Below, in pieces: positions 37,282-46,171 of a stretch of DNA of 64,000 bases. The DNA lies in contig CAVTIR010000011.1 in assembly GCA_963734665.1 (NCBI GenBank), positions 310,001-374,000 on the forward strand, in the 5' to 3' direction. Position numbers and translations under genes: made by a program. The notes below the pieces were generated by a model. It ran no database searches and was not told the origin of the DNA. It saw nothing but the letters and a program-made list of their open reading frames with translations. How positions within the stretch are numbered: the stretch's first letter is position 1; every line of letters starts with the position of its first letter. This DNA comes from Trebonia sp963734665 (GTDB lineage: Bacteria > Actinomycetota > Actinomycetes > Streptosporangiales > Streptosporangiaceae).

Positions 37282-38822
37282 GTGGTGAATCTCATGACTA
37301 GTGCCACGTCCACCGACAGCGGCTGGGACCGGCGACGGTGGCTCATCCTGAGCGTGATCGCCCTGGCGCAGCTCATGGTGGTCCTGGACCTCACGGTGAT
37401 GAACGTCGCGCTCCCGTCCGCGCAGCGGGCGCTGCACTTCACCACCGTGGACCGGCAGTGGGTGGTCACCGCCTACACCCTGGCGTTCGGCAGCCTGCTG
37501 CTGCTCGGCGGCCGGCTGGCCGACCTGCTGGGCCGTAAGGTCACGTTTCTGGTCGGCCTTGTCGGTTTCGCGGGTGTCTCGGCCGTCGGCGGCGCCTCGG
37601 TCAACTTCACCATGCTGATCACCGCGCGGGCCTGTCAGGGCGCGTTCGCCGCGCTGCTGGTGCCGTCGGCGCTGTCGCTGCTGACCACCACGTTCACCGG
37701 GCCGAAGGACCGCGGCAGGGCGTTCGCCGTCTACGGGGCGATCGCCGGGCCGGCGGCGCGGTGGGCCTGCTGCTGGGCGGCGCGCTGACCGAGTACCTGT
37801 CCTGGCGGTGGACGCTGTACGTGAACCTGATCTTCGCCGCGGTGGCCTTCACCGGCGGGGCGCTGCTGCTGCAACGCCAGCCGTCCCAGAGCAAGCCCAG
37901 GCTGGACATCCCCGGCGTGCTGCTGGTCTCCGGCGCCCTGTTCTGCCTGGTCTACGGGTTTTCCAACGCGGCCGCGCACAGCTGGCACGCGCCGTCCACC
38001 TGGGGGTTCCTGGCCGCCGGGGTGGCGCTTGGCGCAGGGTTCGCGGTGTGGCAGGGGCAGGCGGCCCACCCCCTGCTGCCGCCCCGCGTGGTGCTCGACC
38101 GCAACCGGGGCGGCGCCTACGCCTCGATGCTCATCGCCTCGGCCGGGCTGTTCGGGATCTTCTTGTTCCTGACCTACTACCTGCAGCAGACGCTCGGGTA
38201 CTCGCCGCTGGTGACCGGCGTGGCGTTCCTGCCGCTCAGCGCCGGCCTCATCGTCGCGGCGAACCTGTCCACGACGGTGCTGATGCCCAGATTCGGGCCC
38301 AGGCCGCTGGTCGCGTCCGGGATGCTGGCCGCGGCGGGCGCGATGGCATGGCTGGCTCAGCTGGGCCCGCACACCGCCTATGCCGCCGGTGTGCTCGGCC
38401 CGACCATCCTGGCCGGAATCGGCGTGGGCATGGTGATCGCGCCGGTGATCAACACCGGCACCTTCGGCGTCGCCCCGCAGGACGCGGGCGTCGCCTCCGC
38501 CACCGTCACCGTCGGCCAGCAACTCGGCGCCTCGGTCGGCACGTCCCTGCTGAACACCATCTTTGCCGCCGCCGTCACCTCCTACCTCGCCGCGCACCTC
38601 GCCGCGGCCCGGCTGATCGGCCGCCCGGCCCTGACCGGGCTGGCGCTGGCGCACGGCTACGACACCGCGTTCTGGTGGACCGCCGGCATATTCGCCGCGG
38701 GCGCCGTCACCGCCGGCACCCTGCTCCGCCCCGGGCCACTGCGCCCGGCGAGCACGCCGCCCCCGGCACACGCCGAAGAGACAACTGCACAAGCCAAGGC
38801 CGACCCCGCTCTTCCCGGCTGA
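37282..38822 (+). pseudogene. MFS drug-efflux transporter (DHA2/EmrB-QacA type), frameshifted
   Basis: Two frames join to about 513 codons. Frame 1 (to about 37749) has LMVVLDLTVMNVALPSAQRA and GGRLADLLGRKVTF, the motifs of DHA2 exporters; frame 2 (from 37750) has GLLLGGALTEYLSWRWTLY and continues to the C-terminal helices. One missing G in the GGG at 37747-37749 breaks the frame: adding it restores GAGGAVGLLLGG. About 14 membrane segments expected. May be a sequencing error. Confidence 0.85.
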
Positions 38823-39335
38823 TGCCGCTGGCGCAGATTCTCGGCGTCCGCGAAGGAGGTGACCGACGGACGTATGCGGGATATTCATGGAGGTCATCCG
38901 GGACACCCCGGCCGCCCGCGACGCCGCCAACGGGTTCAGCCCTGCCTCCAGGCACTCCACCAACCGCGCCAGCCGCTCCGCCGAAACACTCCGCCCGCCC
39001 AACAACACCAGCCCCTAACGGATCAGGTGTTGCGACAATCCCTTGAGCGAGCCATTCGTGAGACGTGCGGAAATTCCGTGCAATGCAGAATTACCAAGAT
39101 CTTCAGCCGGCGACGTGGCCGAGGACGCACCGGCCTGCGCACGGGTCTCAGCAGCCCTACGCACCTCTCAGTTAACGTCGTCGGGGCCCCGGTACGCTTG
39201 ACGATCCGCTATCTGACGGAGGCTGAATAACCCTCATTGCCTCTGAGCTGGGCTTTTAATGCATAAATCGCGTTTATTGTGGTTAGAAGAATCTTTTTCT
39301 TGTTACGCGGCTTATGCAGATTTAACGTCCCAGAC
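38823..39335. other. 513-bp gap: HTH-like relic and AcnX operon promoter region
   Basis: On the minus strand about 38890-39005 reads SAERLARLVECLEAGLNP and AASRAAGVSRMT, like a helix-turn-helix piece of a lost regulator or transposase (low confidence). From 39220 the DNA becomes AT-rich; ATAAA-N5-TTTAT (39263-39277) is a candidate operator and the promoter of the oxidoreductase operon should lie here. Confidence 0.35.
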
Positions 39336-40682
39336 ATGCCGCATGAACTTACTGAGCTTCGGCTGGACGCGGTGACGCGGCCGGCTACCGGGTCCGTGCA
39401 CGAGATTAACGCCGATGTCTGCGTGGTCGGCGCCGGGATCGCCGGGTGCTCCGCCGCGATCGAATCGGCGCGACTGGGGCGGTCGGTGGTGCTCGTCGAC
39501 TCGCTGCCGCTGATCGGCGGGCAGATGGTGCACTCGCTCATCGGGCTGTTCTGCGGGGTATTCGGCAACGCGCCCGAGTACACCCAGTTGACCCATGGCG
39601 TATTCGATGATATATTCGCATCGCTGGAGCCGTCCGGAGACCTGTACTTCTCCCGCAGTCACACCACGACGGTGTTCTACAACGAGGTCGCGCTCGGGCG
39701 ATGGCTGGAACGAACCGTACGCGACCTCGGGATCCAGGTCATCACGGGCGCCGTCCTCGGCGATGCGGTGCTGCGCGACGGGTTCGTCTCCGCTATCGAC
39801 CTCGCTACCCGGTACGGGAACGTGCGAGTAAACGCCGCCGGGTACGTGGACGCGTCAGGGGACGCGGCGCTGACCTGGCAAGCGGGACTGCCCTGCTGGG
39901 AGCCGTCGCGGCCGATCTACGGCAGCCAGCAGGTCATCGTGGAGAACCTCGACGAGGCGCACAAGCCTGAGTCCGGGGAGATTGACGCGGTCTTCGCCTC
40001 CCGTGGCGAGGAATTCGGGCTGCTGCGGCGCGGCGGGCTTGCCTTCTTCTTCCCCGGGCGCGGGACGGCGGTGCTGAACGTCACGCACATCGACGCGCCG
40101 CTCGACCCCGTGGACGCGGCGCGGGCGATGTTCGAGGGGCGGGACCAGGCGGACGCGGCCATCGCCTTGCTGAAGGCCGAGTTCCCGAAGGCGTTCGGCG
40201 AGGCGCGGGTGCGGGCCTACGGGTTCCCCGGGCGGCGGCAGACCCGGTGGATCCGCGGGGTTCACCAGCTTTCCGTGGAGGAGGTGCGATCAGGGTTCTT
40301 GTTCGAGGACGCGGTCGCGCGGACGGCGTGGCCGGTGGAGCTGCACGACCGCTCGGACGGCTACGTGTGGGAGATGTTCCCCGCCGATCACGTGCACTAC
40401 GTGCCGCTGCGGTCGATGCTGCCGCCGGGGACGCACAATCTCGTCGCCGCAGGACGGTGCATTGACGGTGACGCCGCCGCGCTGTCCAGCGTGCGGGTGA
40501 TGGGGCCGTGCTCGGCGATGGGCTTCGCCGCCGCGCACGTGCTTGATATGGCCGGACGAAGTAGGCCGCAGTCGTTCGGGACGATCGATTTTGATTCTCT
40601 TTCGAGCGTTCATTCGACGGACGTCGAGCTGCTGCGGTCGCGGCTCGGCGCGAACCTCGGGACCGCTTCTGGAGGTCACTGA
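39336..40682 (+). CDS. FAD-dependent oxidoreductase (FAD_oxidored type)
   Basis: 448 residues from ATG 39336. Dinucleotide motif CVVGAGIAGCSAAIESARLG (residues 29-48), then LPLIGGQMVHSLIGLFCGV and VNAAGYVDASGDAALTWQAG, as in the FAD_oxidored family. The C-terminal part has AAGRCIDGDAAALSSVRVMG, the second FAD contact. Its stop overlaps the AcnX start by 1 bp. It probably oxidises or reduces the imported substrate or a dehydration product. Confidence 0.85.
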   Translation: MPHELTELRLDAVTRPATGSVHEINADVCVVGAGIAGCSAAIESARLGRSVVLVDSLPLIGGQMVHSLIGLFCGVFGNAPEYTQLTHGVFDDIFASLEPSGDLYFSRSHTTTVFYNEVALGRWLERTVRDLGIQVITGAVLGDAVLRDGFVSAIDLATRYGNVRVNAAGYVDASGDAALTWQAGLPCWEPSRPIYGSQQVIVENLDEAHKPESGEIDAVFASRGEEFGLLRRGGLAFFFPGRGTAVLNVTHIDAPLDPVDAARAMFEGRDQADAAIALLKAEFPKAFGEARVRAYGFPGRRQTRWIRGVHQLSVEEVRSGFLFEDAVARTAWPVELHDRSDGYVWEMFPADHVHYVPLRSMLPPGTHNLVAAGRCIDGDAAALSSVRVMGPCSAMGFAAAHVLDMAGRSRPQSFGTIDFDSLSSVHSTDVELLRSRLGANLGTASGGH

Positions 40683-41986
40683 TGTTCCTGACCGATGACG
40701 AGAAGCGGATGCGGGACGGCGCCGAGGGCGATGCCGTCGCGGCCGCGATGGACCTGCTGCTCCGGTACGGGGCGGCGCTTGACGCCGACCGGCTGTGCGG
40801 CATACGGAACGTGGCGGGGACGATGACCCAGCCGTCGCCGGTCAAGGCGCGGCTGGTCGCCGAGGGCGGGTGGGACAAGGCGTTCGCGGTCATCAACCTG
40901 GACAGCGACCTTGACCTGACGATCCCGCAGATGCGGGTGCCGACCTGCCAGCTGCAGCACGGGTTCGGGCCTGACTCGGTGGATATCGTGCCTTATCCCG
41001 CCGCGAACGTGGCCTTGCAGTCGGACGCTGAGTCGTTCTACGGGCGGCACGGGGTCAACATCCTCGCCACCTGCACGCCCTATCAGGTGGGGAACCTGCC
41101 GCTGCGCGGCGAGCACTGTGCCTGGATGGAGTCGTCCGCGGTGATCTACGCGAACTCGGTGCTCGGGGCCCGGACGAACTGCGAGGGGATCGCGTCGACG
41201 GGGGCGGCGTCGCTGACCGGCAAGATCCCCTGCTGGGGCAATCACCTGGATGAGAACCGGTTCGGGACGCACCTGATCTCGGTCTGCGGGCATTCCGTGG
41301 AGACGTTCCAGGACTGGGGGATGCTCGGGTACTTCGCCGGCTCCGTGGCGGGCGAGGACCGGCCGGTGATCACCGGGTCGGTCTCGCGGCCCGACCTGAC
41401 CGAGCTGAAGCACTTCGGTGCGGCGGCGGCGACCTCTGGCGGGGTCGAGCTGTACCACATTCCCGGGATCACGCCGGAGGCGCCGTCGCTCGAGGCGGCG
41501 TTCGCGCCTGGGGTCGGTGTGCCTGAGGCAGTCGTTTACGGGCCGGCTGAGCGTGCGGCTGTCTACGAGACGCTGAACGAGATCGGCTCGTCCACCGACG
41601 TGGACTTCGTGCTGCTCGGGTGCCCGCATGCCTCCGTGGACCAGATCAGGCAGACCGCTGCCCTGCTCGACGGCAAGCGGCTGTCTTCTGGGACCGAGCT
41701 GTGGATCATGGCGCCGCGTGCCCTCAAGGTGATGGCGGACCGCTCCGGCTACACCTCGGTGATCGAGCGCGCGGGCGGACGGGTGCTCGCGGACTCCTGC
41801 CCTGCGATGTCGCGGGCGGCCCCCACGGGGACGCGGGTGTTCGCCACCGATTCCGCCAAGCAGGCGCACTACCTGCCCGCGATCCTCGGCATCGAGGCGT
41901 GGTTCGGGACGCTGGAGGAGTGCGTCTCCGCGGCCATTACTGGACGCTGGAACGGAGTGCTTCGCTTATGTGTTCCCATCTCTTGA
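40682..41986 (+). CDS. Aconitase X large (catalytic) subunit
   Basis: 434 residues with AcnX (former DUF521) features: CTPYQVGNLPLRGEHCAWMES, YANSVLGARTNCEGIASTG, VLLGCPHASVDQI and SCPAMSR, whose Cys residues hold the iron-sulfur or metal site (longer motifs abbreviated to first residues). Bacterial AcnX enzymes dehydrate cis-3-hydroxy-L-proline; archaeal ones act on mevalonate phosphate. The small subunit follows at 42033. Substrate not determinable here. Confidence 0.9.
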   Translation: MFLTDDEKRMRDGAEGDAVAAAMDLLLRYGAALDADRLCGIRNVAGTMTQPSPVKARLVAEGGWDKAFAVINLDSDLDLTIPQMRVPTCQLQHGFGPDSVDIVPYPAANVALQSDAESFYGRHGVNILATCTPYQVGNLPLRGEHCAWMESSAVIYANSVLGARTNCEGIASTGAASLTGKIPCWGNHLDENRFGTHLISVCGHSVETFQDWGMLGYFAGSVAGEDRPVITGSVSRPDLTELKHFGAAAATSGGVELYHIPGITPEAPSLEAAFAPGVGVPEAVVYGPAERAAVYETLNEIGSSTDVDFVLLGCPHASVDQIRQTAALLDGKRLSSGTELWIMAPRALKVMADRSGYTSVIERAGGRVLADSCPAMSRAAPTGTRVFATDSAKQAHYLPAILGIEAWFGTLEECVSAAITGRWNGVLRLCVPIS

Positions 41987-42032
41987 CATTCTCGCTTTGC
42001 TTCGAATACTGTTCCTACATCGGGAGCCGAGG

Positions 42033-42443
42033 ATGAGCGACAGCCTTATCCTCCATGGGAGAACAGTCGTACCCGGCAGCGTCGAGGGCGAGGCCCTCGT
42101 ATCGCACGAGCCGATTTCTGGATGGGGCGGGATTGACCCGGCCCGTGGCGTGATCATCGAACCCCGGCATGAGCTCTTCGGGGTGTGCTTCACCGGCAAG
42201 GTCCTTGTCTTCCCCAGCGCGAAGGGGTCATCGGGCTGGGCGGGGTTCTTCCAGACGACGCGGCTGTCCGGCACCGCGCCGATCGGCATGATCATCGGCC
42301 GGATCTCAGCGAAATCAGCACTTGGCGCGGTCGTGACGCGCGTTCCCGCGATCACGGATCTCGACGCCGACCCTTGTTCGGTCATCGCCACTGGTGACTG
42401 GGTGCTTCTTGATAACTCAACAGTGGAGGTCACCAAGCGATGA
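42033..42443 (+). CDS. Aconitase X small (swivel) subunit
   Basis: 136 residues, former DUF126. GRTVVPGSVEGEALVSHEPI and SWGG-like WGGIDPARGVI, then VFPSAKGSSGWAGFF and a C-terminal TGDWVLLDNSTVEV: the swivelling domain that completes the AcnX active site (Ser in PSAKGS region). ATG 42033 follows a GAGCCGAGG site. Stop overlaps the next start (ATGA). Confidence 0.9.
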   Translation: MSDSLILHGRTVVPGSVEGEALVSHEPISGWGGIDPARGVIIEPRHELFGVCFTGKVLVFPSAKGSSGWAGFFQTTRLSGTAPIGMIIGRISAKSALGAVVTRVPAITDLDADPCSVIATGDWVLLDNSTVEVTKR

Positions 42444-42562
42444 CGCTTTGCTCTGACCCGCCCGCGCGGCCCGTTGAGGTCGGCTGGCCGCCGGTCTACC
42501 AGCGCCTCGTGCGCCCACTTCCCGAGGGCCCGGTCCTGCGGCCGAGAGGAACCTCGTCATGA
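42440..42562 (+). CDS. 40-residue ORF coupled at both ends
   Basis: ATG 42440 overlaps the AcnX small-subunit stop (ATGA) and its TGA overlaps the ABC transporter ATG 42559 (ATGA). It encodes MTLCSDPPARPVEVGWPPVY and a Pro/Arg-rich end. The double overlap suggests it is translated; it may be the shrunken remnant of an operon gene. No family recognised. Confidence 0.45.
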   Translation: MTLCSDPPARPVEVGWPPVYQRLVRPLPEGPVLRPRGTSS

Positions 42563-44220
42563 GCGCCAGCACGGGAGACGCCGCGGGAAGGCCCGAGGGG
42601 AATTCCGACGGGAACTCCGCAGAAAATTCCGAAGGGAACTCCGATGGGAGTTCCGCAGGAAAGCCAACGGCGAACGTCGCGCTCGCGGTCGCGGGGCTGT
42701 CTGTCGCCTACGGGAACGTGGTCGCGGTGCACGACGCCACGTTCACCGTGGCGGAGGGCGACGCCTGCGCGATCATCGGGCCGAACGGGAACGGCAAGTC
42801 CTCGATCCTGATGGGCGTCACCGGCATGGTGCGCAGGCGCGGCGAGGTGACGATCTTCGGCGCGCAGGCCAAGAACGGTGACGTGCGGTGGGCGGCGCGG
42901 CACGGCCTCACGCTGGTCCCGGAACGCCGCCAGCTCTACCCGGACCTGTCGGCTTCGGACAACATCATCCTCGGCTGCTACACATGGACGAGAAGTATCG
43001 GGAAGGCTCGAAGATCTGACTCCTACGGGCGTGCTGTCGACCTTTTCCCTGAGCTGAAACCGCACCTTAAACAGGCGGCGGGCACCCTCTCCGGCGGCCA
43101 GCAGCAGATGGTGGCGATCGCCCGCGGCCTGGCCGCCAATCCGAAGATCCTCGCCGTCGACGAGCCGTGCCTCGGCCTCGCCGAGGCGCTCGCCAAGCGG
43201 GTGTACGACGTGCTGGCGCAGATCCACGCCGCGGGGACCACGCTGATCGTCGTCGAGGAGGCACCACGCCGGGCGCTGACCCTGTGCAACAGGCGCGTCG
43301 AGGTACGCAACGGACTGGCCGCCCGGGGGTGCGGCATGAAATTCGGAAACCTGCTCATCGCCGGTATCACCACCGGCTCGATCTACGCCATGTTCGCCGT
43401 CTGCGTCTCGGTCTGGTACCGGGTCTCCAACATCCTCAACCTGGCCGTCGGCGACTTCGCCATGGTCGGCGCGCTCGGCGTGGACAACCTGTACCGCGTC
43501 AAGGGACTGCCGCTGCCCGTCGCCATCATCACCACGCTCGTCGTCGTGGCGGTCTTCGCCTACCTGTACGACATGGTGGTGCTGCGCATCGCGCAAGACG
43601 GGCCGCGGCGGATAGACGGCATCGTCATCACGTTCTTCTTCACCTTCGCACTGTCGTTCTTCATCGACGGGGTGGCGAGGATGCTGTTCGGCACCGACGT
43701 GCACGCCGCGCCAGCCCTGTGGAACGGCTCGTCGCTCACCCTGGGCAGCCTGAACTTCGAGCGCGCGGGCATCCTGGTGCTGGCCTGCGCGGTGATCATC
43801 GGCGGCGCGTTCTGGCTCTACATCAAGTTCACGCTCGGCGGCAAGGCCCTGGAAGCGAGCGGCGAGAACTCGCTCGGAGCGCGGATCGTCGGGATCGACA
43901 CCCGGCAGTACCGGCGGGTGATCTTCATCGCGACCGCGGTGATCGCCGCCGTGTTCGGCATCGTGGAATCGCCCATCACCGGCTTCACGTACCTGTCCGG
44001 CGCGACGATCTCGCTGACCGGGTTCATCGCCGCCGCCTACGGCGGATTCCGTAAACCCGGCCGGGCCCTGCTCGCCGGGTTGTTCATCGGCGTGCTCGAA
44101 GCGATGCTCGGCGGCTACGTCAGCGCCGAGTACGGCGACACGGTGATGTACGCGATCCTGGCGGCGATGGTCCTCGCCTGGCCGCGCGGTCTTGGCTTCG
44201 AGTCGGCGGTGAGCGGATGA
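42559..44220 (+). CDS. Branched-chain-type ABC transporter: LivF-like ATPase fused to LivH-like permease
   Basis: 553 residues. A Gly/Asn/Ser repeat (residues about 14-33), then an ATPase domain: GPNGNGKSS Walker A, LSGGQQQMVAIARGL signature, ILAVDEPCLGLAE Walker B. After a short VEVRNGLAARGCG end, a LivH-type permease starts at an internal Met (43336): MKFGNLLIAGITTGSIYAMF with about eight membrane segments. The ATPase lacks the usual LivF tail and the G5 run at 43325-43329 adjoins the junction; a 1-nt change there would recreate an ATGA-coupled pair, so the fusion may be real or an artefact. Confidence 0.85.
   Translation: MSASTGDAAGRPEGNSDGNSAENSEGNSDGSSAGKPTANVALAVAGLSVAYGNVVAVHDATFTVAEGDACAIIGPNGNGKSSILMGVTGMVRRRGEVTIFGAQAKNGDVRWAARHGLTLVPERRQLYPDLSASDNIILGCYTWTRSIGKARRSDSYGRAVDLFPELKPHLKQAAGTLSGGQQQMVAIARGLAANPKILAVDEPCLGLAEALAKRVYDVLAQIHAAGTTLIVVEEAPRRALTLCNRRVEVRNGLAARGCGMKFGNLLIAGITTGSIYAMFAVCVSVWYRVSNILNLAVGDFAMVGALGVDNLYRVKGLPLPVAIITTLVVVAVFAYLYDMVVLRIAQDGPRRIDGIVITFFFTFALSFFIDGVARMLFGTDVHAAPALWNGSSLTLGSLNFERAGILVLACAVIIGGAFWLYIKFTLGGKALEASGENSLGARIVGIDTRQYRRVIFIATAVIAAVFGIVESPITGFTYLSGATISLTGFIAAAYGGFRKPGRALLAGLFIGVLEAMLGGYVSAEYGDTVMYAILAAMVLAWPRGLGFESAVSG
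42598..42657 (+). repeat. 12-bp tandem repeat in the LivF N-terminus
   Basis: Five imperfect 12-bp units (consensus GGGAACTCCGAN) encode alternating Gly-Asn-Ser-Asp/Glu tetrads. In-frame unit length means copy number can vary without a shift. Confidence 0.75.
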
Positions 44221-46118
44221 ACCGGTTCCTGGCCGTGTCGTCGCGGGCCTTTTCCCGGACCTCGCCCCTGTCCTCGTCCGGTGTCGCGGGGCGCGTGCCG
44301 CGCGGCGGGGTGCCGACGGGCGTCGTCATCGTGGCCGGCGCGCTCATCGTGCTGATCTACGGGCAGCAGTACACCGGGTCGGTGTTCGTGCTGGCGGCCT
44401 GCTACGCGATCGTCACCGCCGGCATGGCGGTGCAGATCGGCTTCAGCCAGCAGATCGCGTTCTCGCAGTCGGTGTTCATGGGCGTCGGCGCCTACGGCGT
44501 GGCCCTGCTGAACACGCACTTCAACATGCCGGTCCTGCTCGCCACGGTGATCGTCCTGGTCGGCTCGGCGCTGGTAGCGCTGCTGCTCGGCTCGGTGGTC
44601 ACCCGGGCCTCCGGGCTCGCGCTGGCCGTCGCCACGCTGATGCTGCCGCTGATCGCGGTCGGCTACGTGTCCGGCTCCGGCTACCTCGGCGGGGCGGTCG
44701 GCGCGCCGCTCACCGGCACGCTCTGGCCGTCCTCGGCGTCGTCCACCGCCGTGATCGAGGTCGGCGGCGGCCTCATCGTTGTCGTGCTGCTCGCGCTCGC
44801 GGTCTTCATCGCGTCCCGCATCCTGTCCTCGGACATCGGCCTTGAGCTGTTCGTCCTCGGCGTCGACGAGCGGACCGCCGCCGCCCTCGGAGTCCGCACG
44901 CCGCGGCGGAAGCTGGAGCTCTTCGTGCTCGGCTGCGTGTTCGCGGCCCTGGGCGGCGCGGTCTACGCGGGCACCCAGCAGTTCGTGCCGGAGACCCTGG
45001 TCGACTCGACCACCGAGCTGGCCCTGCTGATCATGCTGTTCATCGGCGGGCGGCGGTCGGTCATCGGGGCCGTCGTCGGCGCGCTCGTCATGCAGTACCT
45101 GCAAGGCGCGAGCAACTGGGTGAGCGTCAACATCCTCGTGGTCGAAGGCGTGCTGCTCACCGTGGTGCTCCTGGTGGACCCGGAGGGGCTGGCCGGCATC
45201 GCGACGACCGGGGTGACGTGGCTGCGCAGGAAGATATCGCCACCCGCCGGAGACGGAGCCGGAGAGGTAGCGGAGGCGGTCACTGCCGCGGCCGGCGCGC
45301 CGGGCGGTCTGCCGGGTATCGCGCTGTCCAGCGTGCTCGCGGGCAGCGACGCGACCGGGGAGCGGGCCGTCCCGCGGGCGGCGACGCTCCTCGAAGTGCG
45401 GAGTGTCTTCAAGGAGTACGGCGGCCTCAGCGTGCTGCACGACGTCTCGATTACGCTCCCCGAGCGCGGCCTGTTCGGGCTGTGCGGTCCGAACGGAGCG
45501 GGCAAGTCCACCCTGCTCAACATCATCGGCGGCAGCGTGGCGCCAACGGCGGGCGAGGTCGTCCTGGACGGCACGGACATCACGAAGCGGCCGCCGAACG
45601 AGCGGTTCTACCAGGGCATCAGCCGCACCTTCCAGGCCGTCCACCTGATCAAGGGCCGCACCGTGCTCGACAACGTGGCGGTCGCCTGCCTCGCGTCGCA
45701 CAAGTCGTCGATCGTCACCAGGATCGGGCGCAGCCGCCTCGATGCGGCCAGGGAGAAGGCGGCGCGGGCACTCGCCGACCTCGGCATGGCCCACCTCGCC
45801 GACCGGGAGGTCTCCAGCCTCACGCTGGAGACCCAGCGGATGGTCGAGCTCGCCCGCGCGCTCGCGTCCGGCCCCCGCCTGCTGCTGCTCGACGAGCCCG
45901 CGTCCGGGCTCTCCGAGGACCAGCGCCAGCGGCTCGCTGCACTGCTCGCCGCGCTCGCCGACCGCACCTGCGTGCTGCTCGTCGAGCATGACCTGGCGCT
46001 CGTCGCCCAGGTCAGCGAGCGGATCTTCGTGCTGTCCGGCGGGCGGCTCGTCTTCGACGGCGGTCCCGCCGACTTCCGTTCATCGCCCGTCGTCAACTCG
46101 CTGCTCGTCGGCAGCTAA
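44217..46118 (+). CDS. Branched-chain-type ABC transporter: LivM-like permease fused to LivG-like ATPase
   Basis: 633 residues. The first about 330 contain LivM-type membrane segments with RRKLELFVLGCVFAALGGAV; a Pro/Ala/Gly linker follows, then an ATPase: GPNGAGKSTLLNIIGG Walker A, TLETQRMVELARAL signature region, LLLLDEPASGLSED Walker B. LivM-LivG fusions are common in actinobacteria. ATG 44217 overlaps the previous stop (ATGA). Forms the heterodimeric transporter with the upstream fusion protein. Confidence 0.92.
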   Translation: MNRFLAVSSRAFSRTSPLSSSGVAGRVPRGGVPTGVVIVAGALIVLIYGQQYTGSVFVLAACYAIVTAGMAVQIGFSQQIAFSQSVFMGVGAYGVALLNTHFNMPVLLATVIVLVGSALVALLLGSVVTRASGLALAVATLMLPLIAVGYVSGSGYLGGAVGAPLTGTLWPSSASSTAVIEVGGGLIVVVLLALAVFIASRILSSDIGLELFVLGVDERTAAALGVRTPRRKLELFVLGCVFAALGGAVYAGTQQFVPETLVDSTTELALLIMLFIGGRRSVIGAVVGALVMQYLQGASNWVSVNILVVEGVLLTVVLLVDPEGLAGIATTGVTWLRRKISPPAGDGAGEVAEAVTAAAGAPGGLPGIALSSVLAGSDATGERAVPRAATLLEVRSVFKEYGGLSVLHDVSITLPERGLFGLCGPNGAGKSTLLNIIGGSVAPTAGEVVLDGTDITKRPPNERFYQGISRTFQAVHLIKGRTVLDNVAVACLASHKSSIVTRIGRSRLDAAREKAARALADLGMAHLADREVSSLTLETQRMVELARALASGPRLLLLDEPASGLSEDQRQRLAALLAALADRTCVLLVEHDLALVAQVSERIFVLSGGRLVFDGGPADFRSSPVVNSLLVGS

Positions 46119-46171
46119 CAAGCCTTCGGTGTTCCTTCGGTGTTCCGAGCAGTTTCAGGAGGGAAGAATAA

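Noticed and set aside
37731..39008. 425-codon minus-strand frame over the MFS gene
   Set aside because: Gly/Gln/Arg-rich shadow; only its first about 40 codons (HTH-like) outside the MFS gene were kept as a possible relic.
42496..43704. 402-codon frame antisense to the LivF-LivH gene
   Set aside because: Low-complexity His/Arg/Asp content; a shadow of a well-supported gene.
44115..45989. 624-codon open frame antisense to the LivM-LivG gene
   Set aside because: Dominated by Arg/Gly/Asp/His from reading GC-rich codons backwards; the sense frame has clear ABC motifs.
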